From: Aeromonas veronii
GTDB lineage: Bacteria > Pseudomonadota > Gammaproteobacteria > Enterobacterales > Aeromonadaceae
NCBI GenBank assembly: GCA_041319085.1
Contig: CP101033.1
Location: forward strand, 707,001 to 771,000
Direction: 5' to 3'
Length of the DNA: 64,000 bases
Part shown: piece by piece, positions 24,028 to 34,124 of the stretch
Position numbering within the stretch: the stretch's first letter is position 1
Layout: each line of letters starts with the position of its first letter
Made by a program: the position numbers and the translations under genes
The notes under the pieces: model-generated
Told to the model about the DNA's origin: nothing
The model's input: only the letters and a program-made list of their open reading frames with translations
The model's database searches: none

Positions 24028-26484
24028 ATGAGCAAATCCTGCTGCAGCCATCAACACGCCGCCGCCCCCATCAAGGCCGTCAGCAAGGCGGCCTCCGGCC
24101 AGAGTGAGCATCACCACGATAGCCACTGCTGCGACAACACCACGCCCGTCAGTTGCTGCTCAACCCCGACGACTCATGAGCACGCATCTCGTGACGGCAA
24201 TGAATCACCCGGGGATGAAGAGCCTCCCCGAGGAAGCTGTCACGATCAAGCGTGCTGCAACGCCCCCTTATCGCCAGCTCACGAACATGAGCATGAGCAC
24301 GATATGCCACCTGCCGACCCGCTGGTTGCACCGGAGCAAGGCAACAGCCGCCACAGCTGGCAGGTATTGGGGATGGATTGCCCCAGCTGCGCCCGCAAGA
24401 TCGAGACCGCCGTCAGCCGGGTGAGCGGCGTGCAGCAGGCGCGCGTGCTGTTTGCCACCGAGAAGCTGGTGGTGGATCTGGCCCCAGGTCTCTCCCCCGA
24501 TCCCGTCACCGCCGCCGTGCTGGCCGCCGGTTTCCGGCTCAAGGGGGAAAGCGCTGGCAAGCAGGCAGGTGGCCGCGAACATACGTCACAGTCGACCCTG
24601 TTGGGCAATCTGGTCGGCAAGGTGTCCAGTCACTTTTTGGGCAAATATTGGCAGCCCCTGTCACTGGCCAGTCTGATGCTGGTCGCCGCCCTGCTGCCGA
24701 AAGAGCTCGGTCAGCCACTCTTTACCCTGGCGACCCTGTGGGGCCTGTGGCCTATCTCTCGCAAGGCGTGGGCACTGACCAAAAGTGGCTCCCCCTTCGC
24801 CATCGAGACCCTGATGACGGTCGCCGCTGTGGGGGCCCTGTTCCTCGGTGAGACCGCCGAAGCGGCCATGGTGCTGCTGCTCTTTATGCTGGGTGAACAT
24901 CTGGAGGCCTACGCCGCCGGGCGCGCCCGAGCCGGGGTGACCGCTCTGATGGCGCTGGTGCCCGACAAGGCGCTGCGCATCCGTACCACTGCCGAGGGCG
25001 AGGTGCGGGAAGAGGTCGGTGCCGATCAACTGCGTCCCGGCGATATCATCGAAATAGCCCCGGGTGCTCGCTTGGCAGCCGATGCCCGTCTGCTCGATGA
25101 GCTCGGGGCGTTTGACGAGAGCGCCCTGACCGGTGAATCCATTCCGGTGGAGCGCCGTCAGGGTGACAAGGTGCCGGCCGGTAGTCTGGCTGCCGATCGG
25201 GTACTGCGTCTTGAAGTCGTCTCCGAGCCCGGCAACAACGCCATCGATCGCATTCTGCACCTCATCGAGGAGGCCGAAAGCCAGCGCGCCCCCATCGAGC
25301 GCTTTATCGACCGCTTCAGCCGCTGGTACACCCCGGCCATGATGCTGGTTGCCCTGCTGGTGGTGCTGGTGCCGCCCCTTGCCTTCGGCCAGAGCTGGGA
25401 CGAGTGGAGCTATCGCGGGCTGGCGCTGCTGCTCATCGGTTGCCCCTGCGCGCTGGTTATCTCCACCCCAGCGGCGGTTACCTCCGCACTGGCGGCGGCA
25501 ACCCGACAGGGGGCGCTGATCAAGGGGGGTGCTGCACTGGAGCGACTGGCCCATATCGATACCGTGGCCTTTGACAAGACCGGCACTCTGACCCTGGGCA
25601 AGCCGCAACTGACCGAGCTGGTGAGCCTCAATGGCCAGCCGGAAACCGAACTGCTGGCGCTGGCGGCCGCCATCGAGCAGGGTTCGCACCACCCGCTGGC
25701 CCGCGCCGTGGTGGCCCAAGCCAATGCACAAGAGCTGACGCTGGCCGATGCCCGCGACCTGCGCGCCCTGCCGGGTATGGGTGTTGAGGGGCGCATCAAC
25801 GGCGAGCTGTGGCAACTGCTGGCACCGAGCCGGGTGGCGACCCTGAATGCGGAACAGCAGACCCGGATTGCTTCGCTGGAGCGACAGGGCAAGACCGTCG
25901 TGGTGCTCTGCCAGAGCAACGGCGACAAGGCGCTGCCGGTCGCCCTGCTGGCGCTGCGGGATCAGATCCGGCCAGAGGCCGCCACCGCGCTGCAAGAGCT
26001 CAACCGACTCGGGCTCAACAGCATCATGCTGACCGGGGATAACCCCAACGCTGCCGAGGCGATCGCCACCGAGCTGGGCATGGGCTGGCGCGCCGGCCTG
26101 CTGCCGGAGAACAAGGTAGAAGAGATCGCCAAACTCGCCAGCACCCGGAAGGTTGCCATGATCGGCGATGGCATCAACGATGCCCCCGCCATGAAGCGGG
26201 CCAGTATCGGCATCGCCATGGGGGGCGGCACCGATGTGGCACTGGAGACCGCCGATGCGGCGCTGACCCACAACCAGCTCGGCGGCATCGCTGCGATGAT
26301 CCGGCTGTCGCGGGCGGCACTGGCCAATATTCACCAGAATATTGCGCTGGCGCTGGGACTGAAGGCCATCTTCCTGGTTACCAGCCTGCTCGGCATCACC
26401 GGCCTATGGATTGCGGTGCTGGCCGATACCGGCGCTACCGCGCTGGTCACTGCCAACGCCCTGCGCCTGCTGCGCAAGCGCTGA
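24028..26484 (+). CDS. zntA: Zn/Cd/Pb-translocating P1B-type ATPase ZntA
   Basis: 818 residues from the ATG at 24028, supported by AGAGGG and the start of the Cys/His-rich head. The first ~105 residues hold many CC and HEHEHEH clusters, beyond the usual ZntA. A heavy-metal domain follows with GMDCPSCARK near residue 115. The ATPase core has TGES, the CPC membrane motif near 472 (GCPCALVIS), DKTGT with the phosphorylated Asp near 516, the HP motif and GDGINDAPAM near 713. It exports zinc, cadmium and lead. A 20-bp-spacer promoter upstream points to metal induction. Confidence 0.95.
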   Translation: MSKSCCSHQHAAAPIKAVSKAASGQSEHHHDSHCCDNTTPVSCCSTPTTHEHASRDGNESPGDEEPPRGSCHDQACCNAPLSPAHEHEHEHDMPPADPLVAPEQGNSRHSWQVLGMDCPSCARKIETAVSRVSGVQQARVLFATEKLVVDLAPGLSPDPVTAAVLAAGFRLKGESAGKQAGGREHTSQSTLLGNLVGKVSSHFLGKYWQPLSLASLMLVAALLPKELGQPLFTLATLWGLWPISRKAWALTKSGSPFAIETLMTVAAVGALFLGETAEAAMVLLLFMLGEHLEAYAAGRARAGVTALMALVPDKALRIRTTAEGEVREEVGADQLRPGDIIEIAPGARLAADARLLDELGAFDESALTGESIPVERRQGDKVPAGSLAADRVLRLEVVSEPGNNAIDRILHLIEEAESQRAPIERFIDRFSRWYTPAMMLVALLVVLVPPLAFGQSWDEWSYRGLALLLIGCPCALVISTPAAVTSALAAATRQGALIKGGAALERLAHIDTVAFDKTGTLTLGKPQLTELVSLNGQPETELLALAAAIEQGSHHPLARAVVAQANAQELTLADARDLRALPGMGVEGRINGELWQLLAPSRVATLNAEQQTRIASLERQGKTVVVLCQSNGDKALPVALLALRDQIRPEAATALQELNRLGLNSIMLTGDNPNAAEAIATELGMGWRAGLLPENKVEEIAKLASTRKVAMIGDGINDAPAMKRASIGIAMGGGTDVALETADAALTHNQLGGIAAMIRLSRAALANIHQNIALALGLKAIFLVTSLLGITGLWIAVLADTGATALVTANALRLLRKR

Positions 26485-26517
26485 TCCCGCACAACCAGAA
26501 ATAGTGAAACGACCACT

Positions 26518-26543
26518 GCCGCCCCAACCAGGGCGGCTTTTTT
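26518..26543 (+). terminator. Terminator of zntA
   Basis: GCCGCCC (26518-26524) pairs with GGGCGGC (26531-26537), followed by six T. Confidence 0.9.
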
Positions 26544-26562
26544 ACATCCGGTGGCGGCAAAT

Positions 26563-26596
26563 AAAAAGCGCGCCTGCCGGTCGGCAGTCGCGCTTT
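26563..26596 (-). terminator. Terminator of the pullulanase gene
   Basis: On the minus strand AAAGCGCG and CGCGCTTT (plus 26589-26596 and 26565-26572) flank a second inner stem (CTGCCG/CGGCAG) and lead into TTTTTATT. Confidence 0.8.
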
Positions 26597-26678
26597 GCTT
26601 ACTCTCTCGGAGTTATCCCACCCTTGGCAAGGTGGAATTCAACCCGGGGACGCCGAGCCAGCCCCCAGAGCTAATCAC

Positions 26679-29600
26679 TTATTTGGGGCTGCACTCCTGA
26701 ATAATGCCGGTACCAGGGGCCGCACCGGTGGGGTCAACTTTCACCAGGAAGCTCCACTTGCCTTGCGCCAGGGTGATCTTGTTATTCTTGGCACCAGAGC
26801 CCGGTGTGGCAGCAGCAAACGGATAACCGGTTTCTGCCTCAATTACATCGCCACCGTTAAACAGGTACTCGTGTTTCCAATCTTCATCAGCCAACTTGAA
26901 TTCGATTGGCGCTGCGTAATCAAACACCACCTGATAGATAGCCAGGTCACCATCCATCCCCTTATAGTTCAGTTGATGCTCAGGTTTGACACCCCAACCA
27001 TTCAGATCACCTTTGACAAACAGGTTGTGACCTAACGGATTACCGGCCACGGTGTCCAGCACCTTGCAGCTCTGCACCGGTTCGGTGTAGCTGACGCTCA
27101 AGGTCGGTTTAGCTTTATCCATGGCGGTAAAGACAAACTTGTAGCTACCGGCCTTGGTCACCTCGAACGGCAGGTCGCCCGTATTGAAGCAAAGGGAGCT
27201 GACCTTGCCTACTTCCAGCTTGTCACTGTCGGCACACTTGCCGTAGTTGATTGTGTCCCATCCAGAACCACCTATTTTCAGCGAGGTGCTTGCCAGTTGC
27301 TCTTCAGTGACCTCAACGCTGAACTCATACATAAAGTTGCTGGTAAAGGTCATCTGGTTGACAGCATCCCATTGGCCGAGGAAGCCGCGGACAAACACCT
27401 CGGTCTCACCAAACGGCGGTACAGTGCTCAGGTCAATCTTTTTGCCCACCGGCAGGCCACTGCCCTGCGCGCTGCCCTGCGGCTTGGTAAACACCGCCAC
27501 TGACCAGCCATCGAGGGCCAGTTCGCCATCGACCACTGCCGGGTTGCCCGCCAGCTCGGTGACTTGCACCGGCTCCAGTGTACTCAGATCGATCGGCTTA
27601 TCATCGCCATCGACAAAGTTGCCGATGTTCTGGCGCTCGTTGCTGGCGTTGATCACCACTACCAGACCGTCGCTCGTTTTATCGAAGTCGGCACCGGCTT
27701 TGACGCCATCATCGATGGTCATCACGATCAGGCCCGGGATTTGATCCGGCCCGGTGTTGCGGAAGTCGACCCGCTTGATGACCTCGGCGCCACTGCCCAG
27801 GGTGAACAGCGGTGAGGAGGCCCGCAGCGCCGCCAGCTCTTGGTAGAAGCCGACCATGGTTGCCATCTGCTCCGGGGTGGGCTTGGCGTGCATCGGCAGC
27901 ACCTTGGCGATCAACTCATAGTTGTCGCGATCCTTGTCGGCACGTGGCAGCCCCTTGTCGTAGTTGTTGTCGGTCAGGCTGTAGTCGAGCTTGTTGTACC
28001 AGTCACCGGAGTCGTAGCTGTCGCGCTCCATCGACTTGGATCGCAGCAGTTCACTACCGGCATGGGTGAACGGGATACCTTGACCCAGCATGGCGGTGGC
28101 CAGCGAGACCGCTTGCATCCGCACCAGATCGGCCCCTTCTGTCGCCTTGTAGACGTTGATATCGAACAGGGTCTGGTTGTCGTGCTTGGAGACATAGTTC
28201 TGGATCTCCACCGGATCGACCGCATAACCTGCCGGTTGGCCGTTATAGTCGACATCCGCCCCTTTCTTGGGCACGCCATCCTTGTCGGTCAGCACAAACT
28301 CTTTCAGGTTGCCGGCCATGCCGAGGCGGACCAGGTCTGCCTGATGCAGGGCGGTTTCCAGCTCGACCTTGCTCATCTCGTTGTTGTCAACAAGTGCGCC
28401 GTTACCAAAGCCCTGGGTTTGGCGAATGCCATCACCGCCATCAAACGGACTGCCGCCGCGCACTGCATCACGCAGGCGATCGGAGAAGGAGCCGATGCCG
28501 GTGCCGCCGAGGTTCTTCTGGGTGGCCTGGACAAAGCGCTTGTCATTTTCCACTTCGCCGAAGTTCCAGCCTTCGCCGTAGAAGTACATCTCGGGGTTAA
28601 TGGCTTTCACTGCCGCCAGCGCCTTGACCATCTGCTCTTTCGGGTGGTGGCCCATCAGGTCAAAGCGGAAGGCATCGACCTTGTAGTCACGGGTCCAGGT
28701 CACCAGCGAATCTTCGATCAGCTTGGCGAACATGGCATGCTCGGGGGCGGTGTTGGAGCAGCAGGTGGAGTTTTCTACCGCGCCGGTATCCTGATTCAGC
28801 CGCTGGTAGTACCAGGGCACGATCTTGTCGAGTACCGATTTGCTGCTCAGGCCTGCTTCGTTGGTGTGGTTATAGACCACGTCCATCACCACGTTCATGC
28901 CGATGTCGTTCTTGATGGCCATGACCATCTCGCGGAACTCTTTGATCCGCGTGGTGCCATCGGCATCGGTGGCGTAAGAGCCCTCCGGCACCGTGTAGTG
29001 GAACGGATCATAACCCCAGTTGAAGGAGTCGTGACCGCGGATGTAGCTATGAAGGTCTTGTACCTCTTCACTGCGCGGGTCCAGATTTTCCAGCACCTCG
29101 GCAATGGTGGCATCCCCGTTGCAGTTAGCTTTGTAAGCAGACTCCTTGACCGCAGGGTTAACCTCGCACAGCTTGCTAAACGGGTCGCTGATATTGGCGA
29201 CTTTGGCTGGATCTTCGTTGACGGTGGCAATATCGAACACCGGCAACAGGTGCAGGTGGCTGACACCCTCTTTGGCAAGCGCTTTAAGATGAGTGACCGG
29301 CTTGCTGTCAGATTCGGTCAGGCCGACAAATTTGCCGCGTTTCTCTTCAGCGGTCGATGCATCGTTACCGGTCAGGTCGCGAATATGGGCCTCGTAGATC
29401 ACCATCTTGGCCAGATCGGCGGAGGATTTTTGGCTATGGGGGGCTTCAAGCTCATCCCAGCCCGCGGGTTTCAGGCTGGCATCATTGAGATCCACCACCT
29501 GGCTGAATTCAGAGTTCATCGCCAGGCTCAGGGCGTAGGGGTCGGTGACCTCATACTTTTCAATCTGGCGACTTAGCGGGTGGTAGACCTCCAAGGCATA

Positions 29601-30709
29601 GCGGTAGTACTTGCCGACCAGATCGCTGCCCCCTTCTACACTCCAGCTACCGCTGGCATCGTCGAAGGTCATGGCGCGGGTTTCAACGGCCTGTTTGTTT
29701 TCGTCATAGAGTGCCAGCTTGACCTTGGTGGCGGTCGGGGCCCACAGCCGGAAGGTGACCTTGCCACCCTCGACCACGGCGCCATAGCTCAGCTTGGCCG
29801 CTTCCTTGGCATAGAGTGTATCGAGCAGGCCAGCGCTCTGCACCAGGGTGGCGCCTTGCAGCAGACCATCGTTATTGACCGCCATGGCCACCAACTCACC
29901 TTTGAGCAGCGGCTTCAGATCCTTGCCGGCAGGCAGTTTGAAGGCTTGACGATCTTTGAGGTGCGGATATTTGGCCTTTGCTCATCGCTGAGCTCAGTCT
30001 TGCTCAGGTTGATAAAGGGGAAGACAAATTCGCCGTTCTCGTTGGCTTCCACCTTGCCTTCGGGGGTGGAGTAGAGACGCACCCAGGGGTGATCGCCGCC
30101 GCCCGCCCAGATCAGAGTGTTGCCATCAATCAGATGGGCGCTGGCGCCAGCCACGCCAAAGGCAGCTTTAAAGGCAGAAGCACGATCGGGGAAAATTTCA
30201 TTTTTGCCGGCGACAATCGCAATGGTGCGATCGGCATGCTCAGTGAAGTCAACCTTCATATCTGCGCCAGTGAGGTTCGCCTTATCGCCGTTACGGGCGA
30301 TAAAGTTGATGCATTTTTCAACTTTGGCCAGCGGCACCACCCAGGCCGGGCCAAATTCATCGGCTTGCTCAGGGGTCTTGCTCTGGTCATCCCAGTTGGT
30401 GTTCAGGCCACTTTCGGCGATATCGTCGCAGGCCTCGTTGTTCCACAGGTGCAGGCTGTAGTTGGCGAAGGGGCCAGTGACCCCGCGGGCCGCACTGGTC
30501 TGGGTATCCACCAGGGCTATCACCGCTTGGTCGGGCCCGGCCACCAGTTGCTCTGCAGGGGGTTGTACATTGGGCAGACGGGCAATGGGGCCGTCCGTGG
30601 GTTCAGGGGTGGAGGGGGTTGAGGGGGAGGAGCTGTTGTCATTACAGCCAGACAAAAGCGCGAGTAGTGAGGCTGTTACCAGCGCCACTTTGGTCTTTTT
30701 CATATCCAT
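26679..30709 (-). pseudogene. pulA: Lipoprotein pullulanase gene, frameshifted
   Basis: Two frames encode one protein of about 1,343 residues. The N-terminal frame starts at ATG 30709 (MDMKKTKVALV) with lipobox LLALLSGC and a Ser/Pro linker, then N-terminal carbohydrate-binding domains to about 29980. The second frame continues (KYPHLKDRQAFKLPAGKD) through the GH13 core: [21 protein letters not shown] with the nucleophile Asp, YGEGWNFGE and SKHDNQTLFD. C-terminal beta domains follow. The frames join at about 29962-29980, where one base seems lost in GAGCAAAGGCC. The intact enzyme would cleave alpha-1,6 bonds of pullulan and glycogen at the cell surface. A sequencing error cannot be excluded. 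Confidence 0.88.
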
Positions 30710-30971
30710 ATTTTTATAATTCCCGCTGTAGTTAGTCTCGATAGTCGAGCACCCGGTCATTGCCAGGCGGTGCCATATTAATCAGCGGCAATCGATTCAA
30801 ATGTGAGCGGAAGGGCAAAAAAATCATCCAGTTTCAACAAGATAACGTTTTCAAGCTGAAACTTCGATCCGGCTCACAGACCTCGCAGCCATTTGGCCTC
30901 ATATCTGGAAAACGGCAGCCACTGGGTCAGAAAAGCAATGTCTGATCAAGTGGATAGACAAGGAGTAAGCA
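30710..30971. other. Intergenic region between pulA and the 137-residue ORF
   Basis: About 260 bp without a gene. It contains TGTGAGCGGAAGGGCA, a half CRP-like site near 30801, and an imperfect inverted repeat AGTTTCA ... TGAAACT (about 30830-30864) around ACGTTTTC. These could regulate pulA, which is carbohydrate-controlled in relatives, but no MalT box was convincing. AAGGAG at 30960 serves the next gene. Confidence 0.35.
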
Positions 30972-31385
30972 ATGAAACGGATTGAAGAGCAGGCAAGACG
31001 ACTCGATCAGGAGTATCAGGCGATCGGGCAACTGTTCGACCAGTTCTGCCAGCAGGCTGGCGTCCTAGCCGAGCAGTATCACTTCTTCAACTGGCCCGAT
31101 TATGAAGATTCGCCTCCGCTGAGCCGCGCCTTCACCCTGTTGGGGGAACCCCGCGAGTTGCGGCTGCGCTGTCAGCCCGGAGAGCGCTCCGCTCTCAATG
31201 GGGTGATCCAGGTGGTCTCGGAGGATGGAACCATCGATGCCAGCCTCGGGTTTCGCGCCGATGGCCAGCTGCTGCTGGAGTCCGGCAAGCTGCTGGACAA
31301 CCCGCCCGGACTGTTGCTCAAGCTGCTGCTCGGCGCGGTGTGGCAACACAAGCCCCAGGAGGAGATCACCGGGCAACCGCATTGA
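30972..31385 (+). CDS. Conserved hypothetical protein, 137 residues
   Basis: The frame has a strong ribosome binding site (AAGGAG, 8 bases before the ATG) and codon use like its neighbours, so it is very likely real. The N-terminal 40 residues are helical and charged (MKRIEEQARRLDQEYQAIGQLFDQFCQQAG) and could form a short coiled coil. The rest looks alpha/beta without motifs (LRLRCQPGERSALNGVIQVVSEDGT). There is no signal peptide or membrane segment. I do not recognise the family. It stands alone between pulA and dmeF. Confidence 0.7.
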   Translation: MKRIEEQARRLDQEYQAIGQLFDQFCQQAGVLAEQYHFFNWPDYEDSPPLSRAFTLLGEPRELRLRCQPGERSALNGVIQVVSEDGTIDASLGFRADGQLLLESGKLLDNPPGLLLKLLLGAVWQHKPQEEITGQPH

Positions 31386-31414
31386 CATCAGGGAGCCAAC
31401 GGCACTGAAACCAA

Positions 31415-31431
31415 GGGGGCCAACGGCCCCC
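31415..31431. terminator. Hairpin between the 137-residue ORF and dmeF
   Basis: GGGGGCC and GGCCCCC pair around AAC between converging genes. The T-runs are weak on both sides, so its efficiency is uncertain. Confidence 0.5.
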
Positions 31432-31441
31432 GCTATTTATC

Positions 31442-32410
31442 CTATGCGCTGGCGATCTCGATGGTCACATGCACCAGCTCTTCATGGATCGCCAGCCGCT
31501 CGCGGATCTGCTGCGCCGGCAGCGGATTGACCATCAGCACAGAGAGCACGCAGGCATACTGCTGCTGCCCCACCCGCCAGACATGCAGATCACGGATATC
31601 GGTCTGTGGCAACTCGGCGATAACCTCGCGGATCTCCGCCACCAGCGGGGTATCCATCTCGGCATCCAGCAGCACCCGGCCGGAGTCGCGCAGCAGACCC
31701 CAGGCCCATACCGCGACCAGTCCGGCGCCGACGATGCCCATCAGCGGGTCGAGCCAGTCTGCCCCCCACAACATGCCCCCCACCAGCGCCAGGATCGCCA
31801 GCACGGAAGTGGCTGCATCCGCCAGTACGTGGATATAGGCGGCGCGCAGGTTGAGATCCTGATGACCGTGGTGATCGTCATGGTCATGATGATGATCGTG
31901 GTCGTGATGCTCATGATGGTGGTCATGCCCATGCCCATGCCCATGATGGTGATGGCCGTGATCATCCTTGAGCAGCCAGGCACAGGCGAGGTTCACCAGC
32001 AGCCCCACCAGCGCGATGGCGATCGCCTGTTGATAGTGGATCGGGCTGGGATCGAGCAGCCGGAACACCGACTCGAACAGCATCAACCCGGCCACCCCCA
32101 TCAGCAACAGGGCGCTGGTGAAGCCACCCAGCACCTCGATCTTCCAGGTGCCGAAGCTGAATCTGTGGTCGCGAGCGAAGTGGCGGGCGGCGCGATAGGC
32201 CAGCACCGAGAGACCGAGCGCCAGCGCGTGGGAGCTCATGTGCCAGCCATCCGCCAGCAGCGCCATGGAGTTGTAGAACCAGCCGCCGCCGATCTCCGCC
32301 ACCATCATGATGACGGTCAGCAATACGGCCCAGCGGGTCTTCTGTTCGGCCAGCGGATTACCCTCGTGGATAATGGGTTGATGGCAGTGGGATTGAGCGA
32401 GGGACGACAT
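31442..32410 (-). CDS. dmeF: Cation diffusion facilitator, Ni/Co exporter DmeF-type
   Basis: 322 residues from ATG 32410 (CAGGAG upstream; the frame begins 9 codons earlier). Six membrane helices of the CDF fold; metal-site motifs HMSSH in helix 2 (LLADGWHMSSHALAL) and HVLADAATS in helix 5. Between helices 4 and 5, residues about 150-187, lies a very His-rich loop (HGHHHHGHGHGHDHHHEHH and onwards). The divergent RcnR-like regulator gene and the operator between them point to nickel/cobalt efflux as in DmeRF systems. Zinc transport of the ZitB kind is possible but less likely from context. Confidence 0.85.
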   Translation of the reverse strand: MSSLAQSHCHQPIIHEGNPLAEQKTRWAVLLTVIMMVAEIGGGWFYNSMALLADGWHMSSHALALGLSVLAYRAARHFARDHRFSFGTWKIEVLGGFTSALLLMGVAGLMLFESVFRLLDPSPIHYQQAIAIALVGLLVNLACAWLLKDDHGHHHHGHGHGHDHHHEHHDHDHHHDHDDHHGHQDLNLRAAYIHVLADAATSVLAILALVGGMLWGADWLDPLMGIVGAGLVAVWAWGLLRDSGRVLLDAEMDTPLVAEIREVIAELPQTDIRDLHVWRVGQQQYACVLSVLMVNPLPAQQIRERLAIHEELVHVTIEIASA

Positions 32411-32437
32411 GGATTTCTCCTGAGAGCGATGATGCAA

Positions 32438-32458
32438 TATACTATACCCCAGTATAGT
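32438..32458. promoter_or_regulatory. Operator between dmeF and dmeR
   Basis: ATACTATACCCCAGTATAGT is a dyad (ACTATAC...GTATAGT) around a short C-tract, the design of RcnR/CsoR-family operators (AT-rich arms with a G/C tract centre). It lies between the divergent starts, 24 bp before dmeR, so one dimer pair could control both. Confidence 0.75.
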
Positions 32459-32481
32459 TTTGTTGATCGAGAGGATCCGTC

Positions 32482-32757
32482 ATGTCCCACACCATTCACG
32501 ACAAAAAGAAGCTGCTGGCCCGGGTGCGCCGCATCAAGGGACAGACCGGGGCACTAGAGAGTGCACTGGAGCTGGAGAGCGACTGCACCGCCATTTTGCA
32601 GCAGATTGCCGCCATCCGCGGCGCCGTCAACGGCCTGATGCTGGAGGTGCTGGAGGGGCATATGCGCGAACACCTGGGCGCCGCCGATGCCACCCCGGCC
32701 GAGCGGCTGGAGGATCTGGATCAGGTGGTCAGCGTCCTGAGATCCTATTTGAAGTGA
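32482..32757 (+). CDS. dmeR: Metal-sensing repressor, RcnR/DmeR type
   Basis: 91 residues of the CsoR/RcnR family, all helical. The start MSHTIHDKKKLLARVRRIKGQ contains His3, a ligand of Ni/Co in RcnR, and the conserved Cys is in ESDCTAILQQIAAIRGAVNGLM. The same residues occur in E. coli RcnR, which releases DNA when Ni2+ or Co2+ binds. It is divergent from dmeF with the proposed operator between. FrmR (formaldehyde) is the main alternative, but the neighbour transporter favours metal sensing. Confidence 0.88.
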   Translation: MSHTIHDKKKLLARVRRIKGQTGALESALELESDCTAILQQIAAIRGAVNGLMLEVLEGHMREHLGAADATPAERLEDLDQVVSVLRSYLK

Positions 32758-32900
32758 CCAGGGTGGCACGGCCTGCCAGTGGCGCTATCCCTACCGGCAC
32801 AACAAGCGTCGGGCTTGAGCCACCGCGAGCTTTGCGCCATGATGTCCCGCCCGGCTGACCGCCGGTTTTACTGGACAGTCAATTTCAAGGATCCCCCCCC

Positions 32901-34097
32901 ATGTTTGAACACGTCGATGCCTATGCTGGCGACCCCATCCTGACGCTAGTCGAGACCTTCCACAAAGACCCCCGCGAGCAGAAGGTGAACCTGGGGATCG
33001 GCCTCTATTACGACGAGCAGGGCCGCATTCCGCTGCTGCCGTCAGTGCAGCAGGCCGAGGCACAGCGCGCCGCGGCCCCGGCGCCGCGCCCCTACCAGCC
33101 GATGGAAGGCGCCGCCAACTACCGCACTGCGGTGCAACACCTGCTGTTCGGTGCCGACCATGAAGCGGTCAAGACGGGACGCATCGCCACCATCCAGACC
33201 ATCGGCGGCTCCGGCGCGCTTAAGATCGGGGCCGATCTGCTCAAGCGTTACTTCCCGGCCTCCGAGGTGTGGGTCAGCAATCCGACCTGGGATAACCACA
33301 AGGCGATGTTCGAGGGGGCCGGCATCAAGGTGCACGACTACCCCTACTACGATGCGGCCACCGGTGGCGTACAGTTCGATGCGATGCTCGACTGCCTGAG
33401 CAGCCTGCCGGCCAAGAGCATCGTGCTGCTGCACCCCTGCTGCCACAACCCGACCGGGGTGGATCTCTCCCGCGCCCAGTGGGACCAGGTGATCGCACTG
33501 GTGGTCGAGAAGAACCTGATCCCCTTTATGGATATCGCCTATCAGGGCTTCGGTGACGGGCTGGAAGAGGATGCCTACGCCATCCGCGCCATGGTGGCCG
33601 CCGGTGTCAGCTTCTTTGTCAGCAACTCGTTTTCCAAGAACCTCTCCTTCTACGGCGAGCGCTGCGGCGGCCTGTCGGTGATCTGCAAGGATGCCGAAGA
33701 GGCAAGCCGCGTACTGGGCCAGATGAAGGCCACCGTGCGCCGCAACTACTCCAGCCCACCCACCCACGGTGGCCAGATCACCGCGGCTGTGATGAGCCAA
33801 CCCGAGCTGCACGCCCTGTGGGTCGATGAAGTGACCGAGATGCGCACCCGCATCAAGGCGATGCGCCAGAAGCTGTTCGAGGTGCTGAGTGCCAAGGTGC
33901 CCGGCCGCGACTTCAGCTACTTCATCAACCAGCGCGGCATGTTCAGCTACACCGGCTTCACGCCGGAGCAGGTTGACAGACTGCGCGAAGAGTTCGCCGT
34001 CTATCTGGTGCGCTCCGGCCGCATGTGCGTAGCGGGCCTCAACAGTCGCAACGTCGACTACGTGGCCGACACCATGGCCGCGGTGCTCAAGAGCTGA
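32901..34097 (+). CDS. tyrB: Aromatic amino acid aminotransferase TyrB
   Basis: 398 residues. A class I PLP aminotransferase that makes tyrosine, phenylalanine and also aspartate/leucine. [16 protein letters not shown], the PLP lysine near 246 in [25 protein letters not shown] and the C-terminal RMCVAGLN match TyrB more closely than AspC. The 143-bp gap after dmeR holds no gene. No clear TyrR box was found. The 3' end is followed by repeat copy 2, which contains its terminator. Confidence 0.93.
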   Translation: MFEHVDAYAGDPILTLVETFHKDPREQKVNLGIGLYYDEQGRIPLLPSVQQAEAQRAAAPAPRPYQPMEGAANYRTAVQHLLFGADHEAVKTGRIATIQTIGGSGALKIGADLLKRYFPASEVWVSNPTWDNHKAMFEGAGIKVHDYPYYDAATGGVQFDAMLDCLSSLPAKSIVLLHPCCHNPTGVDLSRAQWDQVIALVVEKNLIPFMDIAYQGFGDGLEEDAYAIRAMVAAGVSFFVSNSFSKNLSFYGERCGGLSVICKDAEEASRVLGQMKATVRRNYSSPPTHGGQITAAVMSQPELHALWVDEVTEMRTRIKAMRQKLFEVLSAKVPGRDFSYFINQRGMFSYTGFTPEQVDRLREEFAVYLVRSGRMCVAGLNSRNVDYVADTMAAVLKS

Positions 34098-34124
34098 TCC
34101 GCGCAAGCTCTGACCAAGGCCGCC

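Noticed and set aside
24661..26334. 557-codon minus-strand frame opposite zntA
   Set aside because: Mirror of the zntA codon pattern, rich in Gln, His and Arg; not a gene.
27840..29576. 578-codon plus-strand frame opposite pulA
   Set aside because: It is the antisense of the conserved GH13 coding sequence; it has no family similarity or ribosome binding site. Long antisense frames are common in GC-rich genes.
26700..30709. pulA and the upstream frame as two separate genes
   Set aside because: The first frame has a lipobox but ends in the middle of a domain, and the second has no start or signal; adding one base joins them into a normal-length pullulanase.
31860..31965. Repeat of CATGATGATGATCGTGG-like units as a possible tandem repeat or CRISPR-like array
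   Set aside because: It is the reverse of the His/Asp/Gly codons of the DmeF loop; no spacers and no cas genes.
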